The notes under the pieces: generated by a model
The model's database searches: none
Told to the model about the DNA's origin: nothing
Seen by the model: only the letters and a program-made list of their open reading frames with translations
NCBI GenBank assembly: GCA_017459485.1
Contig: JAFUCW010000221.1
Coordinates: 1 to 5,383 of the forward strand
Direction of reading: 5' to 3'
DNA: 5,383 bases
Source of the DNA: Eggerthellaceae bacterium
GTDB taxonomy: Bacteria; Actinomycetota; Coriobacteriia; Coriobacteriales; Eggerthellaceae
In this document: positions 1-4,911 of the stretch, one piece after another
Layout: every line of letters begins with the position of its first letter
How positions within the stretch are numbered: the stretch's first letter is position 1
Translations under genes and position numbers: made by a program

Positions 1-221
1 AACGCAAGCGAAGCATAGTTGTCGCCGCTGCCGACCACGCACATCCTGCGTCCCTCCCATTGGCCGACAGCGGATTCAACAAGCTGCATGAAATCGGGGT
101 GAAGCACCGAAGAGGGCTGTTCAACCACAGCGCGCGGAGAACGTTTTTCGGTCGCTTTCGCGAAGTACTCGTCCGAAATCGCATCGAACAAATCGCGCAC
201 TATGTCGGAATTGTTGCCCAC
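1..221 (-). CDS. Probable class I SAM-dependent methyltransferase, N-terminal fragment (cut by left edge)
   Basis: An open frame without stops runs from about 221 off the left edge. It uses GTG start candidates at 221 (giving MGNNSDIVRDLFD) or 200 (giving MRDLFDAIS); neither has a strong ribosome binding site, so the start is uncertain. The visible 73 codons contain a DLFDAISDEYF helix, an EQPSSVLHPDFMQLV stretch, and then a short beta strand and glycine-rich loop, MCVVGSGDNYASLA. The last fits motif I (SAM-binding loop) of class I methyltransferases. The QP..VLHP followed by a GSGDN or SSGDN loop is a layout I associate with uncharacterised SAM-dependent methyltransferases, from memory only. 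The gene starts about 20 bases after the flavoenzyme stop, in a different frame, so it is probably the next cistron of the operon. The C-terminal part that would set substrate specificity is outside the window. A SIS-type or other Rossmann protein is the main alternative. Confidence 0.6.
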   Translation of the reverse strand, partial: MGNNSDIVRDLFDAISDEYFAKATEKRSPRAVVEQPSSVLHPDFMQLVESAVGQWEGRRMCVVGSGDNYASLA

Positions 222-241
222 AGCACTGCCCGCTTGCTGCC

Positions 242-2239
242 CTAGATACGCCGCCCTGCGTGGAAGCCTTCGTGGACGGACTGAATTATCTTGCGGGGAG
301 CGTTCACGTCTCCGACGGGAACTACCTCTATGCCGCCCTGTTCCCTGAGCTGGTTAAGCAGAGTGCGCTCAGACCGCAAGCCGAGTGCGCAAATGACGGC
401 GTCTCCTTCGAAGTCGACGCGCTCTCCTTCGTGCTCGCATACAACGGTTTTCCCATCCATCGAAACGATGCTGTGGCCCATGCGCTGGTCGACATGGTTT
501 TCGATGAGCTTTGCCCACAGCGAATACTTCACGTATTCGGCCGATTCGGCTCCAGCCACATCGACCATGTCGATCAAGGTTATGCGCTTGCCCTTTTCGG
601 CAAGCTCGAGCGCCACCTCGCAGCCAACAAGCCCAGCTCCGCAGACAATGATGTCGTCGCCTTCCGGAACGGCGCCTTCGAGCACCGCAAGCGGGTCAAG
701 CGCGTCGTCTCCGACAAATCCCCGGCGCAGCGGCGTTGCCCCCGTCGCAACGATAGCGGCATCGAAGCCCTCGTTTGCGATAAGCTCTGCCGTGGCCTCG
801 GTCTCCATGCGCACGTCTACGGCGCTTTCTGCAAGACGATGCTCCAGATACTTCAGGTACTGCATGAAGTCGTCTTTGAACGACGGAAGCGCTGCATAGT
901 AGAGGTTTCCGCCAATGCGTGCGCTTTTCTCGAACAGCACAACTTCATGCCCCCGCTCGCTGGCAACAAGGGCCGCCACGACTCCCGCCGGACCGGCGCC
1001 AACAACCGCAACCTTGCGAGCTGCCTGCGCGGGAACAATCTCCGCAAACCGTTCTCCCTCTTTGCCCGTCTGCGGGTTGATGGAGCATTGCACTCCGAAG
1101 GGAGCAACCAGCGACGAATGGCATTCGTTGCAGCGAAGGCAGCGTCTGATGTCTTCGGGACGGTTTTCCACGACCTTGCGTGCGTAGTCCGGATCGGCAA
1201 AGCTTTGCCTCCCCACGGCAATGAAGTCAGCTTCGCCCGCTGCCAGCGCTGCCTCCCCCAGCTCAGGGGAAACGCTATTCACGGTAACCACGGGAACGGA
1301 CACGTGTTTTTTGACCTCGGCAGCCAAAGGCATCACGATGCCGCGTGGCGTGAAATAGGGCGGGATCCACGCCTGGCACCCAAGGCCGATAGAGGTGTCG
1401 TAGTCCTCCGGGTCGAAGTCGCCGCTCTTGATCCCCTCGTAGTACTGGTAACGAGAATCCCATGTCCCGGCAGAAACGTGGATGGCATCCACGCCTGCGG
1501 CATCGAGCATTTCGGCGAATTCGCACGCCTGGTCGAGCGTGATGCCTTCAGGAATCGTGTACTCTTCGGCAGACAGCCGGTACATAATGGGAAAGTCTTT
1601 GCCTACCAACTTCCTTGCCTCTTGCAGGATCTCGAGCGAGAACCGCGCACGGTTTTCCAGACTGCCGCCGTATTCGTCGGTGCGGCGATTGGTGTAGGGC
1701 GAAAGGAACTGCTGCGGCATGTAGCCGTGGGCGCAGTGTATTTCGATTCCGTCAAAGCCCGCCTTCTTCGCTCGCAGCGCCGCTTGCGCGTAGGCATCGA
1801 CAAGCTCGTGAATTTCATCGACTGTCATGACGCGGCATTCTTCGAACCCGGTTTGGAAGGTCGCAACGCCCGAAGGCGTGGCGGGAGCAACGCCGGAAAC
1901 GGACTTCATGGCAAAGCATCCACCATGGGCAAACTGCATGAAGATCTTCGCTCCTCCTGCATGTGCCGCGTTAACCAGCTTCGCCGCCCCCGCAATGTAG
2001 ATGTCCTTGGACATGTCCAACTCGCCAGGAATCACGCGACCTTCGGGGTCGGGCAGGGTTATTTCGGTGATGACAAGACCCACGCCGCCAGCGGCGCGCC
2101 GATAAATGTAGTTGACAAGCTGTTCGGTTACGAAGCCGTCGGCAGACGAGTAGTTCGTCCCCATAGCAGGCTGAATCATACGGTTGCGAATCTCGCATTT
2201 CCCAATATGGCCAGGCTCTAATAGTTTCTCGAATGTCAT
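242..2239 (-). CDS. OYE-like FMN/4Fe-4S/FAD oxidoreductase (2,4-dienoyl-CoA reductase / BaiCD-BaiH / enoate reductase family)
   Basis: A complete 665-residue enzyme, the usual length for this family. Residues about 1-365 form the FMN TIM barrel, with the family signature HGYMPQQFLSPYTNRRTDEY (171-190) then GGSLENR; Tyr173 sits where dienoyl-CoA reductase has its proton-donor Tyr. Cys367, 370, 373 and 385 (CX2CX2CX11C) should bind the 4Fe-4S cluster. Residues about 408-440 start the FAD domain (VVGAGPAG, then LFEKSARIGGN). A second dinucleotide loop, CGAGLVGCE (533-541), belongs to the NAD(P)H domain, and VPVGD near 640-644 is the C-terminal FAD contact. Family members pass electrons from NAD(P)H through FAD and the cluster to FMN, and reduce (or form) C=C bonds next to a carbonyl in enoyl-CoAs, bile acid intermediates, steroids or isoflavones. 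Which of these applies here is unknown. No signal peptide or membrane segment is seen, so it is cytoplasmic. An ATG five codons upstream (2254) is rejected because the ideal site AGGAGG lies inside that extension, 5 bases before ATG 2239. Confidence 0.93.
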   Translation of the reverse strand: MTFEKLLEPGHIGKCEIRNRMIQPAMGTNYSSADGFVTEQLVNYIYRRAAGGVGLVITEITLPDPEGRVIPGELDMSKDIYIAGAAKLVNAAHAGGAKIFMQFAHGGCFAMKSVSGVAPATPSGVATFQTGFEECRVMTVDEIHELVDAYAQAALRAKKAGFDGIEIHCAHGYMPQQFLSPYTNRRTDEYGGSLENRARFSLEILQEARKLVGKDFPIMYRLSAEEYTIPEGITLDQACEFAEMLDAAGVDAIHVSAGTWDSRYQYYEGIKSGDFDPEDYDTSIGLGCQAWIPPYFTPRGIVMPLAAEVKKHVSVPVVTVNSVSPELGEAALAAGEADFIAVGRQSFADPDYARKVVENRPEDIRRCLRCNECHSSLVAPFGVQCSINPQTGKEGERFAEIVPAQAARKVAVVGAGPAGVVAALVASERGHEVVLFEKSARIGGNLYYAALPSFKDDFMQYLKYLEHRLAESAVDVRMETEATAELIANEGFDAAIVATGATPLRRGFVGDDALDPLAVLEGAVPEGDDIIVCGAGLVGCEVALELAEKGKRITLIDMVDVAGAESAEYVKYSLWAKLIENHVDQRMGHSIVSMDGKTVVCEHEGERVDFEGDAVICALGLRSERTLLNQLREQGGIEVVPVGDVNAPRKIIQSVHEGFHAGRRI

Positions 2240-2244
2240 CTTCT

Positions 2245-2250
2245 CCTCCT
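2245..2250 (-). promoter_or_regulatory. Ribosome binding site that sets the flavoenzyme start
   Basis: Minus-strand AGGAGG lies 5 bases before ATG 2239. It overlaps the codons that follow the upstream ATG 2254, so it argues for initiation at 2239. One arm of a small stem-loop (2247-2262) overlaps this site. Confidence 0.8.
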
Positions 2251-2262
2251 TCATGCGAAGGA
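2247..2262 (-). promoter_or_regulatory. Stem-loop overlapping the flavoenzyme ribosome binding site
   Basis: On the minus strand, TCCTTC and GAAGGA pair as a perfect 6-bp stem around the loop GCAT. The 3' arm covers four bases of the AGGAGG site. The upstream MBL gene stops at 2269, only seven bases ahead, so ribosomes ending there would open the stem. Translational coupling of the two genes is a reasonable inference; the stem is short and may be weak. Confidence 0.4.
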
Positions 2263-2268
2263 CGTCTG

Positions 2269-3081
2269 CTATTTGTAGTACTCGGGAATCTTCTTGAAGT
2301 TGTTAAACTGCTCCAGGTCGTGGCCGAACCACACCATGGCGTTGTTCTTCTTCTGCAACTTCTTCAGCTTCTTGACGCTCTTCACGAAGCTACCCGTGTC
2401 GCCGCAAGAACCAGGAAGCTTGCCGTCGTCCCAGATAAGCGAGCCGAAGCACCCATCGGAAGCCAAGATGATGTCCTGGTCTTCCAGGTGCAGGTACAAC
2501 CCCATCATGCCCGGAGTATGGCCGGGAATAAGGATGGTCTCGATGCCTTCGAAGATCTCTTCGTCCTCTTCGACGTAGTGGTACTTCTTCACGTCGGCCA
2601 ACACATGGGGCTTGTAGTAAAAGCCGTAGGTTGCCGGATCGAGCGAACCCTTGACAGCGCAAAACGCATGCTGAGCCTCTGCGCGCGACACGAAGAATTC
2701 GGCCGTGTCCTTGAACAGCTCCACGTTGCCAATGTGATCGATGTGCATGTGCGACATGACCACGTAGTTGATGTCCTCCGGCTTCAAACCCAGCTTCGCA
2801 AGCTGCGCGACCATGGTCTGATCCTCTTCGTCGATGGTGTGGTACCAGCCCGCGCCGATCCCCGGCGTCACCTGTTCGTTCACGTCCGGGTTCGTTCCAA
2901 TGTCGAAAAGAATCCAACCCGCATCGGGGTGCTGGATAAGGGCGCAATACGTGGGCTGATGCAGCCACTTGATGTCGGGGTTGGGGTTGTCCCTTGTCGC
3001 CTGAACCGCCTGCGCGAACGTCAAGTTCATGTCGTTGTGCAAACGGCCTGTGTCGATGACGTAGACTTTCATGCCTTCCAT
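2269..3081 (-). CDS. Metallo-beta-lactamase-fold hydrolase, N-acyl homoserine lactonase-like
   Basis: A complete 270-residue protein with a single MBL-fold domain and no signal peptide, hence probably cytoplasmic. The zinc ligands are all present: SHMHIDH gives His111, His113, Asp115 and His116; GHTPG gives His188; ASDG gives Asp209; FGHD gives His254. This set predicts a binuclear zinc hydrolase. The length and the Asp60-Thr63 strand (LFDIGTN) fit the AHL-lactonase-like group, whose known members open lactones; relatives cleave esters or thioesters. Quorum quenching is not implied. In this operon, hydrolysis of a lactone, ester or CoA thioester in a catabolic path is the more natural idea, but that is inference. 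The C-terminus is lysine-rich (KSVKKLKKLQKK, 234-245). The start at ATG 3081 is supported by a perfect AAGGAGG at 3090-3096 with 8-base spacing; a second ATG three codons later fits less well. The gap to the EthD gene is 24 bases. Confidence 0.92.
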   Translation of the reverse strand: MEGMKVYVIDTGRLHNDMNLTFAQAVQATRDNPNPDIKWLHQPTYCALIQHPDAGWILFDIGTNPDVNEQVTPGIGAGWYHTIDEEDQTMVAQLAKLGLKPEDINYVVMSHMHIDHIGNVELFKDTAEFFVSRAEAQHAFCAVKGSLDPATYGFYYKPHVLADVKKYHYVEEDEEIFEGIETILIPGHTPGMMGLYLHLEDQDIILASDGCFGSLIWDDGKLPGSCGDTGSFVKSVKKLKKLQKKNNAMVWFGHDLEQFNNFKKIPEYYK

Positions 3082-3105
3082 GTTGCTAACCTCCTTAACC
3101 TTTTC

Positions 3106-3849
3106 CTAGATGTTGGGACGAAGCGGGAAGTCCTCGAACATGGACTCGATGTAGCCCTCTTCGCGCTTCATCACGTACTCTTCTCCGAGCAGCGTGTTGA
3201 AGACATCCAGGAAAATCGCGCAGTCTTCTTTGATTTCTTGCGGTGCCGTCGGGCGAGAGAAATGGCCGTAGTGGAACGCATCGACGCTCCAGTAGTCGAG
3301 CACCATCACGCCGTTCCAAACCACGTCGCGATCAACGAGCGCCTTGTGCAGATGCATTTGCTCGTAGTACCCGTTGCCGATATGCGTGCGCAGGGCAAGG
3401 GGTGCGTGCGCTTTCTCCCAGTAAGCCCAGAAGTCTTCGGGTCGCTGGTCGCCGGCGCAACGGATGAGGCCGATGCGCTTGACCCAGGGGGACTTGGTGC
3501 CCAATTCCCATTGTGCCAGCGTGGGACGCATGACCACTTGCTCGGCTTCGTAGGCGAACTTCACGTCGATCTTCGGATCGTCGTAAAGGGAAAGAACGTC
3601 GAAGCCTTCTTCGCACCATAGTTCGTCCATGGCCAGAATGCCGCTTTCGTCATTGCCGCCCCAGCCCCAGCCGGCATCCATCAGCTCCTGGTACGGAGGG
3701 ATGATCTTGTTGGCGAAGTACTGCGTAACCTGCTGCGTTTCGGCAACTTTTTTCGCATGGACGTCCAGGTAGTAGTTCTGGAAATCCTCGGCGCTTGCTC
3801 CGTCCGCGGTCCCGATGAGCACCAGCTTCTTGTTTCTGCGCAAACCCAT
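3106..3849 (-). CDS. Tandem EthD-like (dimeric alpha-beta barrel) domain protein
   Basis: A complete 247-residue soluble protein. I recognise two related halves. The first is KLVLIGTADGASAEDFQNYY then LDVHAKKV (residues 8-35). The second is VKRIGLIRCAGDQRPEDFWA then YWEKAHAPLA (123-152). Each has a beta strand, a short loop, an aromatic helix (FxxYY / FWAYW) and a histidine (His31, His148) followed by a basic or proline residue, the pattern of EthD and related ferredoxin-fold proteins. Two such domains in one chain can mimic the dimer that single-domain members form. Members of this superfamily include cofactor-free monooxygenases, isomerases, cyclases and proteins of unknown role; EthD itself is needed for ether degradation. 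No cofactor motif is seen. The central part is rich in Trp and Gly (AGWGWGGNDE, 59-68) and could line a pocket. ATG 3849 has a good AAAGGGG site at 3856-3862, 6 bases away. The domain call is fair; the function is unknown. Confidence 0.8.
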   Translation of the reverse strand: MGLRRNKKLVLIGTADGASAEDFQNYYLDVHAKKVAETQQVTQYFANKIIPPYQELMDAGWGWGGNDESGILAMDELWCEEGFDVLSLYDDPKIDVKFAYEAEQVVMRPTLAQWELGTKSPWVKRIGLIRCAGDQRPEDFWAYWEKAHAPLALRTHIGNGYYEQMHLHKALVDRDVVWNGVMVLDYWSVDAFHYGHFSRPTAPQEIKEDCAIFLDVFNTLLGEEYVMKREEGYIESMFEDFPLRPNI

Positions 3850-3872
3850 GGCTTGCCCCTTTCTCTAGCGAA

Positions 3873-3896
3873 GGCACCTGAGGCCTCTCAGGTGCC
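3873..3896 (-). promoter_or_regulatory. Strong intercistronic stem-loop between SDR and EthD gene
   Basis: Arms GGCACCTGAG (3873-3882) and CTCAGGTGCC (3887-3896) form a perfect 10-bp stem around a 4-base loop. It fills most of the 58-base gap, starting 11 bases after the SDR stop and ending 10 bases before the EthD ribosome binding site. On neither strand is it followed by a run of T, so a standard intrinsic terminator is unlikely. An mRNA stabilising, processing or partial attenuating element is more plausible. Confidence 0.65.
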
Positions 3897-3907
3897 ATCG
3901 GGTTGAA

Positions 3908-4379
3908 CTACTTGTAGAGGTTGTTGTTGGTTTCCAAGGCGATGGTCATGCCCCCGTCAAGGTAGAGGTCCTCGCCTGTAATGAACGACGAGTCGTCGCA
4001 TGCAAGGAACAAAGCGGGGCGAGCCATTTCCTCGGAGGTCCCATAGCGCTTGAGCATCGCGGCGTTGGCGTCCTTGGCGCGGTTTGCGGGACGCACTGCC
4101 GTCATGGGAGTGAGCACGTGGCCGGGATGGATGGTGTTCACGCGGATGCCATACTCCGCCAAGTCGCACGCGGCGGAGCGCGAAAGGCCAAGCACGGCCG
4201 CCTTGGCCGTAATGTAGCCAGCGAAAGCAGCCTGCCCGTAGTGGCACCCGGAAATCGAAGAGGTGTTGATGATCGAGCCACCTTCGCCGGCCTTGATCAT
4301 CTCGGGAGCACAATGGCGCATGCCGTAGAGCACACCGTAGAGGTCAACGTCCATGCAGCGATTGAAGTTGTCCATGTCG
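3908..4379 (-). repeat. Tandem gene duplication, copy 1 (partner 4912-5383)
   Basis: The C-terminal 472 bases of the full SDR gene align without gaps to 4912-5383 at a constant offset of 1004 bases. Similarity is patchy: near-identical blocks alternate with blocks of many silent differences. The duplication probably extends beyond the right edge. Confidence 0.9.
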
Positions 4380-4810
4380 CATTCCAGGATGCTGCCTGCG
4401 CTCAGAATGCCTGCGTTGTTCATCAAGACGTTGATCTTGCCGTAGTTGTCGATTGCGGCAGGAACGATAACGTCTTTCCAGTTGTCCTCAACGCTTACGT
4501 CGGCACACACGTAGACTGCTTCACCGCCGTCGCCGGCAATATGGTCCACGACACGCTTCAGCTCGTCTTCCTTTTCGGGAAGGTCGACCAAGACGACCTT
4601 CGCTCCCTCGGATGCAAACAGCTTCGCTTCGAGTTCGCCTTGACCACCGGCAGCGCCCGTGACGATGGCCACCTTGTTTTCGAGCTTGCCCGTGCCCTCC
4701 GCTACGCGCGGAAAATGCTTGGTGCGCTCTTCCTCCATCAGCTTGGCTTCGAACTCAAGCTGACCGTCGCCCTCGAACACGACGTCTTTGAACTGCTCGT
4801 TGTACCACAC
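3908..4810 (-). CDS. Short-chain dehydrogenase/reductase (classical SDR with N-terminal extension)
   Basis: A complete 300-residue NAD(P)-dependent oxidoreductase, likely a hydroxyl/ketone dehydrogenase. Counting from GTG 4810, the Rossmann core begins only near residue 42 (KLENKVAIVTGAAGGQG), after an acidic, charged extension. Landmarks are the cofactor loop TGAAGGQG (51-58); Asp76 at the end of the second strand, which favours NAD(H); NNAG (131-134); the serine of NTSSISG (about 185); and Tyr199 and Lys203 in YITAK. The C-terminal ITGEDLYLDGG (277-287) is typical of the family. The conserved Asn of the usual N-S-Y-K tetrad is Asp156 here (MDVDLYG). The substrate is unknown; relatives act on steroids, bile acids, sugars and acyl carriers. 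A GTG 11 codons upstream (4843) is rejected because AAGGAAG sits 6 bases before GTG 4810. The product is a close paralogue of the SDR encoded upstream in the operon. Confidence 0.92.
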   Translation of the reverse strand: MWYNEQFKDVVFEGDGQLEFEAKLMEEERTKHFPRVAEGTGKLENKVAIVTGAAGGQGELEAKLFASEGAKVVLVDLPEKEDELKRVVDHIAGDGGEAVYVCADVSVEDNWKDVIVPAAIDNYGKINVLMNNAGILSAGSILECDMDNFNRCMDVDLYGVLYGMRHCAPEMIKAGEGGSIINTSSISGCHYGQAAFAGYITAKAAVLGLSRSAACDLAEYGIRVNTIHPGHVLTPMTAVRPANRAKDANAAMLKRYGTSEEMARPALFLACDDSSFITGEDLYLDGGMTIALETNNNLYK

Positions 4811-4816
4811 GATTCT

Positions 4817-4823
4817 CTTCCTT
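4817..4823 (-). promoter_or_regulatory. Ribosome binding site that sets the SDR start
   Basis: Minus-strand AAGGAAG lies 6 bases before GTG 4810. It favours this start over the in-frame GTG at 4843, which would place the site inside the coding region. Confidence 0.7.
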
Positions 4824-4852
4824 TCTGTAGTATGTGAGCCCACTTGCCTAAA

Positions 4853-4868
4853 CCGAGCAGATGCTCGG
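4853..4868 (-). promoter_or_regulatory. Perfect inverted repeat in SDR-SDR spacer (distal)
   Basis: Arms CCGAGCA and TGCTCGG give a 7-bp palindrome around two bases, realistically a 6-bp stem with a 4-base loop in RNA. It is flanked on both sides by a direct repeat GCCTAAA (plus strand). On the minus strand only three T follow, so it is at best a weak terminator or attenuator; an operator for a dimeric regulator is the other option. Confidence 0.45.
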
Positions 4869-4884
4869 CCTAAAACCCCGGTTG

Positions 4885-4900
4885 AGACGCTAGTGCGTCT
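4885..4900 (-). promoter_or_regulatory. Perfect inverted repeat in SDR-SDR spacer (proximal)
   Basis: Arms AGACGC and GCGTCT form a 6-bp stem with a 4-base loop, shortly after the stop of the upstream SDR. The run of six T on the minus strand comes before the stem, not after it, so it is not a normal terminator for this operon. Together with the repeat at 4853-4868 it makes this 101-base spacer the most structured gap in the window. Confidence 0.45.
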
Positions 4901-4911
4901 GTCAGAAAAAA

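Noticed and set aside
60..245. Small plus-strand open frame at the left edge
   Set aside because: It lies antisense to the methyltransferase-like frame, which has a recognisable SAM-loop motif; the plus-strand product has none.
260..2221. Long open frame of about 650 codons on the plus strand opposite the flavoenzyme
   Set aside because: It mirrors a gene with all family motifs on the minus strand. Its own translation is rich in Arg, His and Val with no recognisable domain. GC-rich codon use that avoids TTA, CTA and TCA explains the lack of antisense stops.
242..2239. Naming the flavoenzyme BaiCD, BaiH or daidzein reductase
   Set aside because: Family membership is clear, but the substrate cannot be told from motifs, and the neighbours do not reproduce the known bai or equol gene sets.
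2269..3081. Quorum-quenching AHL lactonase function for the MBL protein
   Set aside because: The fold and zinc ligands fit, but this group covers many hydrolases, and the operon context points to small-molecule catabolism rather than signal degradation.
2233..3621. Plus-strand open frame of about 460 codons across the MBL and EthD genes
   Set aside because: It runs antisense through two well-supported genes and their junction, has no recognisable domain, and is explained by the same codon bias.
4118..4837. Plus-strand open frame of about 240 codons opposite the full SDR
   Set aside because: It is a shadow of the SDR gene with no domain features.
4811..4843. Upstream GTG start at 4843 for the full SDR
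   Set aside because: It would put the strong AAGGAAG site inside the coding region; GTG 4810 has ideal spacing to that site.
4811..4860. Possible internal promoter (CATACT as a -10 box) before the full SDR
   Set aside because: It matches only 4 of 6 bases and no -35-like sequence lies about 17 bases upstream.
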